From a virus, in the IMG/VR virus record IMGVR_UViG_3300042691_014303, positions 1-22,219 of that record: a stretch of DNA of 22,219 nucleotides. One strand, given 5' to 3'. The translations under genes and the position numbers were made by a program. The stretch's first letter is position 1, and each line of letters begins with the position of its first letter. The notes under the pieces were generated by a model. That model searched no databases. It saw only the letters and a program-made list of their open reading frames with translations, and was not told where the DNA came from. Positions 12,891 through 20,006 of this stretch are shown here, piece after piece.

Positions 12891-12919
12891 ACTATATATT
12901 TACTTTATAAAAATGTCAA
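12891..12919 (-). promoter_or_regulatory. Strong predicted promoter of the ncRNA
   Basis: On the minus strand TTGACA (12914-12919), a 17-nt AT-rich spacer and TATAGT (12891-12896): a full -35 match and 5 of 6 at -10. Predicted start near 12884. It sits immediately after the stop of the upstream gene. Confidence 0.7.
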
Positions 12920-13345
12920 TTACTTTCCTCTAGGAATTAATTCTAAACCTTCTTGTTCTGCTGTTCCGTTCATGAACTTATTTAAAGTATCAGAATCTAA
13001 ATTAAACCTAGTTGCGAGCGAAGAATCTTTTGATTTTCTTGAAACGCCAGCAGGAAGACCTAATTTAATATAATTTAAAATATCTTGCTCTGTCATTCCA
13101 CCCCTACCCCAATTCATTGTAGCTACATATTCTTTTGTTTCTGGATCTACGAAACTATAGCTGTACCAAATATCATCTTCCTCTTCATTTCTTTCAATCT
13201 TTAATTTTGCTTTTCTACCCAAAACATCAAATACTTGGTTTGATAATCTGGAATTAGGTTCGGATGAATCATCTCCGAACGATAATGATTCTTTTATAAC
13301 TTTAGAATATATTTGTTCTAATAGAATTTGATCTTTGCTTCTCAT
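12920..13345 (-). CDS. Head-tag family protein (MRSKDQILLEQIYSKVIKE)
   Basis: A 141-residue protein with the tag at residues 1-19 (LLE 8-10; I17-K18-E19) followed by a Ser-rich linker. The body (LGRKAKLKIERNEEEDDIWY; YVATMNWGRGGMTEQDI) looks like a compact alpha/beta domain, then a helical C-terminus (DSSLATRFNLDSDTLNKFMN). No family recognised. Starts 1 nt after the stop of the gene at 13347. Confidence 0.75.
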   Translation of the reverse strand: MRSKDQILLEQIYSKVIKESLSFGDDSSEPNSRLSNQVFDVLGRKAKLKIERNEEEDDIWYSYSFVDPETKEYVATMNWGRGGMTEQDILNYIKLGLPAGVSRKSKDSSLATRFNLDSDTLNKFMNGTAEQEGLELIPRGK

Positions 13346-13346
13346 T

Positions 13347-13817
13347 TTAATTACTTACATTAAATAATTCACACAATATATCAGTTTTCGAATTATTTGT
13401 ATTTGAAATTTGATTGTGACTTACTTCCATTCCATATTCACCATAAGGATCATTTGATTCAAAATTTGGTGCTATATCTTTTTTAGATTCGATTGAAATA
13501 TCTTTTTCAGCTTTACTTAGAATCAAATTTAATAGATGATCATTTACTTTTTTTGTTTTTGTAGAATCTACAAATTCTTCAATGTCTGATCGTTTAAATT
13601 TTCCTTTAAGCTGATTAAACGGCTCTGTATATTGCTCAAAAACATATATTGGAAGATATAGATGTGCTATATATGCACAATCTTTGATTACATAATATGC
13701 TGATTTATTTTGAATTGTAATTCCATTGTCTGGATTTTGACTTGCTTTATATGCTGGTATATAAAGTTTTGCGTATTTTTCAGAACTATTTTCAATTATG
13801 ACATCAAGAAATTTCAT
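13347..13817 (-). CDS. Hypothetical protein, possible variant head tag
   Basis: A 156-residue protein beginning MKFLDVIIENSSEKYAKLYI. The first nine residues (MKFLDVIIE) resemble those of the proteins at 18333 (MKFDILIEQ) and 7441 (MKFDFLIEK) and carry an I-I-E motif, a divergent form of the tag. The middle (YYVIKDCAYIAHLYLPIYVF) is hydrophobic but contains polar residues and is more likely a buried core than a membrane span. C-terminal part low complexity, Ser/Asn/Asp-rich. Confidence 0.65.
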   Translation of the reverse strand: MKFLDVIIENSSEKYAKLYIPAYKASQNPDNGITIQNKSAYYVIKDCAYIAHLYLPIYVFEQYTEPFNQLKGKFKRSDIEEFVDSTKTKKVNDHLLNLILSKAEKDISIESKKDIAPNFESNDPYGEYGMEVSHNQISNTNNSKTDILCELFNVSN

Positions 13818-13998
13818 TTTGTAATTTTTTAAATTCTTCTTCTAATTCTTCCAACTCTTTTTCTATACTATTTAATTCAATTAGAAGCTTTTTAGCTTTT
13901 TTTGGATCAGTAAAATAATGATCTAAAATTTCATCTGCTTGAGATTTAGATTTTTCTTTCATGTCTTCCAATTCAGATAATTCTTTATATAAATTCAT
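13804..13998 (-). CDS. Small coiled-coil protein
   Basis: A 64-residue protein made almost entirely of charged heptads (ELSELEDMKEKSKSQADEIL; NSIEKELEELEEEFKKLQNE), predicted to form a two-helix hairpin or dimeric coiled coil. Overlaps neighbours by 14 and 4 nt. Function unknown. Confidence 0.65.
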   Translation of the reverse strand: MNLYKELSELEDMKEKSKSQADEILDHYFTDPKKAKKLLIELNSIEKELEELEEEFKKLQNEIS

Positions 13999-14180
13999 CG
14001 GATTACTTTCATACCTCCGGTTTCAAGATTAGTTACTCTGTAGATTTTATCTTCTGGATCTGGATAATATTTGCTATATTTTGAATGATATGTCTTTACA
14101 TCCTCCCTCGTTTTAAAAGGAGACAACATAACTTCTTGCCAAACACCGGAGGTATATATTTTTCGTTCTAGTTTATACAT
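13995..14180 (-). CDS. Hypothetical small basic protein
   Basis: A 61-residue protein (MYKLERKIYTSGVWQEVMLS; DPEDKIYRVTNLETGGMKVI) with alternating hydrophobic residues that suggest a small beta sheet with one helix. No family recognised. Starts 1 nt after the RNA ligase stop and overlaps the next gene by ATGA-type coupling. Confidence 0.65.
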   Translation of the reverse strand: MYKLERKIYTSGVWQEVMLSPFKTREDVKTYHSKYSKYYPDPEDKIYRVTNLETGGMKVIR

Positions 14181-14181
14181 A

Positions 14182-15192
14182 TTAGTCTTTATAGTTTCTA
14201 TTGATGAGTTTAAAACCTAAAGGTCGGCGAGATTCAAATGATCTTGGATAAGAAGATGGACGAACTACTATTCCTTCACCAACTAGTCCACTATCGTATC
14301 TTTGTTTATCAGCCAACTCTTGAAGTTTCTGTAGAGGATTCTCCCATAATTTTATCGTAGATGCAACCTCTAATTTTGCAATTAATGGAACAATGTCACA
14401 TTGGAGTTCATTCTTACAAAAATTTTCCATTGCTTCATAATCCATATAACCATCATCAGTCTTAATCTGAAACACATATATTTTGTTGTCGATGAGTTTC
14501 ATTGGATTCTTTTGTATTCCATTACCAACCATCTCACCTTGAATTGTTCCACTCCAACCTTCTGGTATGTTTAATTTTCTGGCACACCGCCAGAACAATG
14601 ACTGCTCAGTGTCTTTCTTTGAAAGATTTCTACTACAGACTTGAGTTATAGCACCGTCTTCTACAACAACTGTAATGCTACTACCATCCAACTTTTGAGT
14701 TATTGTTATATAACTATCTGTTTCCAGTACTTTTGCTACAAGGTTTGGATCATTTAATCCGTTATCTTCATCGGTTTTAGATATCAAATGTGTTGGGAAT
14801 GATCCTGCATCTTCACCAGAAAGATTTGCAGGAATTTCTTTTATATATTTTGTAATACCCAAAATTTCAGTTACATCATCACCCACTTGCAATTGTCGTA
14901 TTTGATCGTCGAAGTCGGCAATAGGAATAACCAAACCAGAACTATATTCGCCACGAAGTTTGATATTTTTTATTCTTATTTGTTTATCTGGATTTTTTTT
15001 ATCTACCAAAAATCCAAACCAATTAGTATTGGGGACTATACTATCAATCGTAATGAATACAACTTTATCTCCTTCTTTATGTATTCCTGTTTTTACGATT
15101 GTTTGCCAACCTAATACCTCGGCAATATCCAAAGAATCAGCATTAGGATGATTGCGTATGTTTTTGATAATTTCTACTGATGCTAGTTTCAT
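14182..15192 (-). CDS. RNA ligase, DRB0094 (Rnl5-like) family
   Basis: A 336-residue protein. An N-terminal OB-like domain (residues 1-110: ASVEIIKNIRNHPNADSLDI; VLGWQTIVKTG; GDKVVFITIDS; LRGEYSSGLVIP) precedes the ligase domain. This order is typical of the Deinococcus DRB0094 ligase family. Motif I is TQKLDGSS with K167 as adenylation site, motif III QGEMVGNG (E220), motif IV GEGIVVRP (305-312) and motif V GFKLINRNY with K328. DraRnl-type enzymes seal 3'-OH/5'-PO4 nicks, preferring RNA on the 3'-OH side. Distinct in class from the ligase at 2591. Confidence 0.92.
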   Translation of the reverse strand: MKLASVEIIKNIRNHPNADSLDIAEVLGWQTIVKTGIHKEGDKVVFITIDSIVPNTNWFGFLVDKKNPDKQIRIKNIKLRGEYSSGLVIPIADFDDQIRQLQVGDDVTEILGITKYIKEIPANLSGEDAGSFPTHLISKTDEDNGLNDPNLVAKVLETDSYITITQKLDGSSITVVVEDGAITQVCSRNLSKKDTEQSLFWRCARKLNIPEGWSGTIQGEMVGNGIQKNPMKLIDNKIYVFQIKTDDGYMDYEAMENFCKNELQCDIVPLIAKLEVASTIKLWENPLQKLQELADKQRYDSGLVGEGIVVRPSSYPRSFESRRPLGFKLINRNYKD

Positions 15193-15229
15193 ACTCTATT
15201 AAGAGTAGATAAAAATTTTGTATTGTCAA
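15193..15229 (-). promoter_or_regulatory. Predicted promoter and overlapping palindrome for the RNA ligase
   Basis: On the minus strand TTGACA (15224-15229), a 16-nt spacer and TACTCT (15202-15207). The palindrome ACTCT-TAAT-AGAGT (15193-15206) overlaps the -10 and ends at the base before the ATG, well placed for an operator. The -10 is weak (3 of 6). Confidence 0.4.
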
Positions 15230-15235
15230 CAAAAA

Positions 15236-15766
15236 TTATAACAATAAAGATGGATTGTATAATGAACTATATTCTAATTCATATCTTGATTCATCATATG
15301 TGAAATTATTATTTTTAGTTCCTTTTGGAATTAAATTAGAAATTTTTAAAAATTCTTTTTTAGTTATAAAACCAGTTATCCAAACCAAATCATGCGTATT
15401 TTTTACTCTAGAAAAAATTAATATATCACAATTTCTATCTTTTTGATTTTCATATAAAGTTCCAACGTAATTTGTTTTTGGTTTTCCATTACACCCTTGA
15501 GATTTAGAATCTAATGTTATTAACTTAGATTCGGATATAAAATCTACTTCATCATCATCACTATAATTTAATTTTTTAAATGTATGTTTAATAACTACTT
15601 CCGCGAGATATCCAGTTATTCTTTGATTTTTTTTATCAATTCTATTGGTTCCTAAATTTCCATATTTCCTATAAAAATATTGATTTCTATCTTGTGCTTC
15701 TTTTATTAATTGTTTTGTAACAACAATTTCTAAAAAATCATCATTAGATTTTATTTTAAAACTCAT
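15236..15766 (-). CDS. PD-(D/E)XK-like nuclease (tentative)
   Basis: A 176-residue protein whose core fits a restriction-endonuclease fold: E56 in ITGYLAEVVIKHTF (helix 1), D75 in DEVDFIS, and D86-S-K88 in KLITLDSKSQG (the D-x10-DxK pattern). A later strand, NCDILIFSRV then HDLVWITGFITKKEF, matches the usual 'D.yvf.....' strand of such nucleases. Possible roles are host DNA degradation, recombination or RNA processing. The start is the first ATG. Alternatively it is a non-catalytic relative. Confidence 0.55.
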   Translation of the reverse strand: MSFKIKSNDDFLEIVVTKQLIKEAQDRNQYFYRKYGNLGTNRIDKKNQRITGYLAEVVIKHTFKKLNYSDDDEVDFISESKLITLDSKSQGCNGKPKTNYVGTLYENQKDRNCDILIFSRVKNTHDLVWITGFITKKEFLKISNLIPKGTKNNNFTYDESRYELEYSSLYNPSLLL

Positions 15767-15821
15767 AAATTACTACCACATTCCTAATGTAGGCGATAAA
15801 ATTATGAAGTCAATAAAAAAA

Positions 15822-16625
15822 TTACGATTTTTTAGATGTTTTTTTTGTGGTGGTAGATTTTTTTGAAGCGGATGTTTTTTTAGTATCAGCTGGTTTTTTA
15901 CGTGTAATTTTTGGAGTTGATGTTTTTTTAGATTCTTGATCCGCTAAAGATTTTTTTGCTTCCATATCTTTATTATTAAGATATGTCATTATTTCGAAAT
16001 ATTTTTGACCTTCAATAAGATTTTTTTGAATATATGGAACTCCATCTATTCTTTTAGTTCCTAGATAACCCATTTGAGATAGTTCTTTATATTCTTTTGG
16101 AGATATTCCTAAATACTCTAAAGTATTTGGGATAGATACATAGTCTTGACCAACTTTGGGTGGATTATCTTCTACGAATTTATTTGGAACGAAATAATAT
16201 TTCGATTCTGGTACTTTAACTTTTGGTTTGGACGCAACCTTTGATTTTTTAATATCGGGTTGTGTAGCAGGTTGTGGAGGTACTATTGGTTCAGTTTGAG
16301 TTTGAACTTCTGGTGTTTGTTGTGTTGCTTGAATCTCTGGCGTTTGTTGTATCTCTATTGGTTGTTCAGTAGTTGGTTGTTCTTCTGGTTTAGATTCGCC
16401 TTTAAATACATAATTAATTTTATTATAGTCAATAAAATCTTCTGGATTGAGTCCAGATTTTTTAATATCGTCTTCCAATGCTTTAATTTTTTTTAATATG
16501 GAATCGTTTTCTCTTTGAACTTTTGATTTTCCTGTTATCCAACCCATAATTCCTTCATTTATAGTATTTTTTGGTTTATTAATTTGAAAATAAATTTGAT
16601 TCAATCGAATATCATCACGTCTCAT
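15822..16625 (-). CDS. Probable internal head protein, low-complexity and very basic C-terminus
   Basis: A 267-residue protein in four parts. Residues 1-24 (MRRDDIRLNQIYFQIN ... INEG) are a diverged head tag ending I22-N23-E24. Residues 25-75 are a charged helical segment. Residues 78-125 are a Pro/Gln/Thr/Glu linker of PEIQATQQTPEVQ type. Residues about 140-215 are a small domain (LEYLGISPKEYKELSQMGYL; DGVPYIQKNLI) reminiscent of a winged or HTH-like fold. Residues 225-267 are Lys/Ser/Thr repeats (KKTSASKKSTTTKKTSKKS) like histone H1 tails. A DNA-binding, packaged protein is likely. Confidence 0.7.
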   Translation of the reverse strand: MRRDDIRLNQIYFQINKPKNTINEGIMGWITGKSKVQRENDSILKKIKALEDDIKKSGLNPEDFIDYNKINYVFKGESKPEEQPTTEQPIEIQQTPEIQATQQTPEVQTQTEPIVPPQPATQPDIKKSKVASKPKVKVPESKYYFVPNKFVEDNPPKVGQDYVSIPNTLEYLGISPKEYKELSQMGYLGTKRIDGVPYIQKNLIEGQKYFEIMTYLNNKDMEAKKSLADQESKKTSTPKITRKKPADTKKTSASKKSTTTKKTSKKS

Positions 16626-16712
16626 ATAGATATATTTATTGTAACAATATCAATTTTAAATAATTTTAATTATAAATATTGTAAATTGTAATTTTTAAAT
16701 TAAGTAATTTTC
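16626..16712. promoter_or_regulatory. Divergent intergenic region, transcription switch point
   Basis: An 87-nt, nearly pure A/T spacer between the last minus-strand gene (ATG at 16625) and the first plus-strand gene (ATG at 16713). It must hold start signals in both directions. It includes a short inverted repeat around TTATTGTAACAATA. No consensus -35 stands out. Confidence 0.45.
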
Positions 16713-16910
16713 ATGGAAACACAAACAATAAGAATAAACTTTAAACCTGGAAATTTAACTTTTGGACAAAGAGAAAAATTTATGAATGAAGAAATTTTAA
16801 AACATATTGAAAATTTCAAAATAAACGGATTATTTGTAAAACAGCATGAAATCATTTCAAAAACAAGTTCTTTATTTTCAGTTAAATTTACTCTGATTAG
16901 AATACCATAA
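16713..16910 (+). CDS. Hypothetical protein, first plus-strand gene
   Basis: A 65-residue protein (METQTIRINFKPGNLTFGQR). Beta-rich ends and a central helix suggest a small folded protein. No family recognised. Preceded by an A/T leader without a Shine-Dalgarno site. Confidence 0.6.
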   Translation: METQTIRINFKPGNLTFGQREKFMNEEILKHIENFKINGLFVKQHEIISKTSSLFSVKFTLIRIP

Positions 16911-16965
16911 GTAAAAAATATAAAAAAATATTGCCATTTTCAACATTCCAACTAATATATAGGAA

Positions 16966-17487
16966 ATGGCGAAACAGAAGAAAATACCAAAAGATCAGTT
17001 TCAGAATATGAAACTGTGGTTGGATTACCATAAAGAAAACAATAAATTACCATATAACGAGATAATTTGTTGTAAATGTAAAGCTTATCCCGCAAAATTA
17101 AAAGGTGCTGGAATGAGACACGCATTAAAAGCCGCTGGCGGAAACATAGAAGTAATGCTTAAATCTACTATGTGCAAAGATTGTAAGATTCTGACCTTAC
17201 CAAAGAAAGAGAAAAAACCACCAGTAAAAAGAATCAAAACTCAAGAAGAAATTTACGAGGAGATTGAGAAAATTAGGAGGGAAATGCCTAAAATCGATTT
17301 AAATAAACCAAGGATTACTATTGATCTCAATAAAGATAAAAAAGCATGTGCGGAATTCACTAAAAATATGTGTTTTCGACCTGATATATATCTTGATAAT
17401 GATAGAACTTGTGACTATTGTAGTATAAACGAATGTTGTTCCTGTGATCTAAAACGATTTCTAACAAAGAAAATATCAAAAAAATGA
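16966..17487 (+). CDS. Cysteine-rich, probably zinc-binding phage protein
   Basis: A 173-residue protein. Two CxxC pairs, C35-x2-C38 and C70-x2-C73, flank a basic helix (AKLKGAGMRHALKAAGG) and form a likely zinc ribbon. A Lys/Pro-rich linker follows. A second Cys cluster lies at the C-terminus (NMCFRPD; CDYCSINECCSCDLKR). The fold suggests nucleic-acid or protein binding, perhaps transcription-related. Overlaps the next gene by 4 nt (ATGA). Confidence 0.7.
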   Translation: MAKQKKIPKDQFQNMKLWLDYHKENNKLPYNEIICCKCKAYPAKLKGAGMRHALKAAGGNIEVMLKSTMCKDCKILTLPKKEKKPPVKRIKTQEEIYEEIEKIRREMPKIDLNKPRITIDLNKDKKACAEFTKNMCFRPDIYLDNDRTCDYCSINECCSCDLKRFLTKKISKK

Positions 17488-17765
17488 AAAACAATAAATT
17501 ACAATTAACGAATCCAATTCCTTATACTGTAGATATGGTTATCAGAAATTTAAACGTTTCTGTCAAAGTATTAAATCCAGATGGATTAAATCAACAACAC
17601 ATAACAATAAAATATAAAAGAAAAAAGAAAAAAGAATACGATCCGGAAAATGAAAAATATGAGCTTACCGAATCGGAAATAGAATATATAAAATATTATT
17701 TGGAAGCCGAAGGATATTTAGAAGCAGCAAGACAACACAATTTATATTTTGACAATGAAAAATAA
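17484..17765 (+). CDS. Hypothetical protein
   Basis: A 93-residue protein. A beta-like N-terminal half (PYTVDMVIRNLNVSVKVLNP) is followed by a lysine run (KYKRKKKKEY) and an acidic helical tail (ELTESEIEYIKYYLEAEGYL). Coupled to the zinc-binding gene by ATGA overlap. Function unknown. Confidence 0.65.
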   Translation: MKNNKLQLTNPIPYTVDMVIRNLNVSVKVLNPDGLNQQHITIKYKRKKKKEYDPENEKYELTESEIEYIKYYLEAEGYLEAARQHNLYFDNEK

Positions 17766-18069
17766 ACCTCCAAACGTATATGAATATGTAAATGTTTTAA
17801 AAGAAAGTGACCCTGTTTTTTATTATCCTAAAAAAAGAAAAAATTTCTTTGATAAGAATATATGGAAAATAAGATTTAATCTTTTTAAAGATGATTGGAA
17901 ATATTCAATAAAACCCATGTTTATAAATTACAATTTATTCGATTTTAAAACTAGAATTGATAAATTTGGAGATAAAGAAACAGCATTTTCAAGATTTAAA
18001 GAATTGATTTTGGGGGTGTATTACATATTAAAATCGACTTTTACATACGTTCCATTAGGATATAAATGA
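17755..18069 (+). CDS. Hypothetical basic aromatic protein
   Basis: A 104-residue protein starting MKNKPPNVYEYVNVLKES. A TTG 6 nt upstream is in frame, but the ATG inside the preceding gene's last codons (ATGAAAAATAA) is the likely start. Rich in Lys, Phe, Trp and Tyr. No family recognised. Confidence 0.65.
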   Translation: MKNKPPNVYEYVNVLKESDPVFYYPKKRKNFFDKNIWKIRFNLFKDDWKYSIKPMFINYNLFDFKTRIDKFGDKETAFSRFKELILGVYYILKSTFTYVPLGYK

Positions 18070-18118
18070 CAAAAATCAATAAAAAAAGTACCTAAAAATC
18101 AGAAAAAAGTACATTAAA

Positions 18119-18276
18119 ATGGAAAAAAAAGACGAAAAAACACCCATTTTGGAGAAAAAATCACTAAAAAATGGAAAATTTTAATTAATAATGAAATTAA
18201 TTATTACGAAACGGATTATCAAAATATAACAGATATTGATATCGTTGAGTTATTTATGCAAAAAAGTAGCAAATAA
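18119..18276 (+). pseudogene. Small ORF split by a -1 frameshift (programmed or broken)
   Basis: From ATG 18119 the zero frame gives MEKKDEKTPILEKKSLKN and soon stops. The -1 frame continues as KWKILINNEINYYETDYQNI and then TDIDIVELFMQKSSK to TAA at 18274-18276, a coding-looking stretch with no usable start of its own. At the junction, A AAA AAT (within CTAAAAAAT) fits the X-XXY-YYZ slippery heptamer. A single fused product of about 52 residues would result. Equally it may be a decayed gene. The rest of 18070-18332 is AT-rich spacer. Confidence 0.4.
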
Positions 18277-18332
18277 CCAATAATTTATTTTTATAAAATA
18301 ATAGCTTTTACTTTGGTAAATATATAAACTAT

Positions 18333-19139
18333 ATGAAATTCGATATATTAATAGAACAATTTTTAAATGAAGCAAACGTAGGCTCAAGAGGCGGTCACAT
18401 ATCACTCGAAGAAGCATTGACAAATTTGGACACTGAAAATGATGTTAACAATTTTATTACAACATCCGATCCAAAATTTTTAATATATCCTTTAGTTGTT
18501 GCTTCGGATTTTAAACATAAGGATAAAAAAATTAAAGTTGGAAAAGAATATTTTTCTGGAATGGGATTTGTTAAGAAAATAAAGGATATGTTTTTTACCG
18601 AAACATCACCCAACTATATTGACATACCAAAAACCAAGGATGGTCAAATTCCTACACAAGCTCAACTATTAATTTTTGCTAGAAAAGCAGGAGCAGCTAA
18701 AAGAGATAACAACCAACCATTTTTAGACAAATATAAAGACTTTTCAAAGACTCCAGAAAAATACGTAGCTTGGGGTCAATTATTGACATTGGTATTTCAA
18801 TCATCCGAATTTAAGGAGTCAGATTTAAGACAAGAAGAAACAGAACCAAGATATGTAACTTATACTAATTCAGAAGGTCAACAAACAGAATATAGATTTC
18901 ATACAAGACCTAATCGTGAAATTACCGGTTCTCCTTTCTCCTCTAGTGTAGAGTTTGAAAGACCACACGTTAAGCCACAAGCAGTATCAGGTATGTCTTA
19001 TGGACAATTCGTAAATGCTTTAAAGGATAATGGTAATACGTTAGATGCTTTAGTTGATTTGGTAGAAGGACAAGAAGGACGATCCAAGAAAGCAAAAAGA
19101 CCATCATTGATAGAATTGATGAAGCAAGGAAAAGCATAA
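18333..19139 (+). CDS. Possible head protein with N-terminal targeting motif
   Basis: A 268-residue protein starting MKFDILIEQFLNEANVGSR. LIE (6-8) and L11-N12-E13 are candidate prohead-protease sites, and the start matches the class seen at 13347 and 7441. The body has a helical segment (TQAQLLIFARKAGAAKRD), a tyrosine-rich beta region (TEPRYVTYTNSEGQQTEYRF) and a basic C-terminus (EGRSKKAKRPSLIELMKQGK). No known fold recognised. A short hydrophobic run (FLIYPLVVAS) is probably core rather than membrane. Confidence 0.65.
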   Translation: MKFDILIEQFLNEANVGSRGGHISLEEALTNLDTENDVNNFITTSDPKFLIYPLVVASDFKHKDKKIKVGKEYFSGMGFVKKIKDMFFTETSPNYIDIPKTKDGQIPTQAQLLIFARKAGAAKRDNNQPFLDKYKDFSKTPEKYVAWGQLLTLVFQSSEFKESDLRQEETEPRYVTYTNSEGQQTEYRFHTRPNREITGSPFSSSVEFERPHVKPQAVSGMSYGQFVNALKDNGNTLDALVDLVEGQEGRSKKAKRPSLIELMKQGKA

Positions 19140-19140
19140 G

Positions 19141-19173
19141 TGTTTTAATACAACACTCTGTTTTAATGCAACA
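19141..19173. repeat. Tandem 15-bp repeat TGTTTTAATRCAACA
   Basis: TGTTTTAATACAACA (19141-19155) and TGTTTTAATGCAACA (19159-19173), 18 bp apart, each with TGTT...AACA dyad ends. It lies between two plus-strand genes. Fits a two-site operator or a weak terminator. Confidence 0.55.
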
Positions 19174-19228
19174 TGGTGTAGCATTACCACACTAGTTCAC
19201 ATCATAACATTATAATATAGCAATACGC

Positions 19229-19570
19229 ATGAATACAAAAACAACAGAACTTATAAATAAATTCTTGAAAGAGGAGATGAATCAAATGCAACCATCTGCT
19301 CCTCAACGACCTGTTATTCTTCAACAACCACAACAGCAACAAGCTCCTCAGCAAATGCCTCCGGATAACCAAAATCAAAACAATGATAATGAAGAGGAGC
19401 AACCAGTAGAAGTATATATCCCTTTACATGATGGAAGATTTACAAATAGAATCTTTACGACTTCTAAAGGAGTTATTATTAAAGTATTGAATGATTCTAT
19501 TGACGATGATTTAAATGTTATTGCGGAGTTGGAAAACAACCCTAATACATACTTTCAAGTATCCGTTTAA
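19229..19570 (+). CDS. Low-complexity-linker protein, possible head-tag variant
   Basis: A 113-residue protein. The N-terminal helix MNTKTTELINKFLKEEMNQM contains L-K-E (13-15). A Pro/Gln/Asn linker (residues 20-58) comprises runs of PQQQQAPQQMPPDNQNQNN. A C-terminal small domain (VEVYIPLHDGRFTNRIFTTS ... NPNTYFQVSV) follows. The order (short helix with [LI]xE, linker, small domain) parallels the protein at 15822. Function unknown. Confidence 0.6.
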   Translation: MNTKTTELINKFLKEEMNQMQPSAPQRPVILQQPQQQQAPQQMPPDNQNQNNDNEEEQPVEVYIPLHDGRFTNRIFTTSKGVIIKVLNDSIDDDLNVIAELENNPNTYFQVSV

Positions 19571-19856
19571 GTTTAAAAAGTAATCAATTTTTTTGATGGC
19601 TTTTTTGTGTTACAAATAATAGTAACTATCGTGTTACAAATAATAGTAATTGTGTTACATATTACTACATTACAATGTAATGTAATGTATTATAATTGTA
19701 TGTAATATATTGTGATTTATTATATTACATTATAATTATGTGTAATACATTATGTTATATTGTGTTATATTGTAATGTATTATAATGTATTGTATTATAT
19801 AACATTTGTGTTACATAACCATTTGTGTTACATGAAAATCCAATCTAAATAAAAAA

Positions 19857-19887
19857 CCGATTGATCGGAATGGAACCAATCAATCGG
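19857..19887. repeat. 9-bp inverted repeat (hairpin) in the iteron region
   Basis: CCGATTGAT (19857-19865) and ATCAATCGG (19879-19887) separated by 13 nt. More GC than the surroundings, with no T-tract on the plus-strand side. Preceded by AAAAAA on the plus strand, so read on the minus strand it could end transcription (TTTTTT follows). Confidence 0.6.
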
Positions 19888-19985
19888 CGATATAGAGGAA
19901 TAGAATTTATCCACGAATCAATCCTACCCCACTCGATCCAGAAAGTCAATGAAACTCATGTAACACAATAAAATATGTAATGTAT

Positions 19986-20006
19986 TGTGTTACATAATGT
20001 AACACA
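19986..20006. repeat. Perfect 10+1+10 palindrome of the repeat unit
   Basis: TGTGTTACAT-A-ATGTAACACA: the iterated unit in head-to-head arrangement, 54 nt upstream of the ATG at 20060. Typical of a dimeric repressor or initiator site. Confidence 0.75.

Noticed and set aside
12861-13073. Plus-strand ORF at the ncRNA/gene boundary
   Set aside because: It is antisense to the tagged gene and the promoter and has no family resemblance.
14887-15151. Plus-strand ORFs opposite the RNA ligase
   Set aside because: Antisense to a gene with a full set of ligase motifs.
19606-20006. Repeats considered as a CRISPR array
   Set aside because: The units are 9-10 bp, irregularly spaced and in both orientations; there are no uniform spacers and no cas genes.
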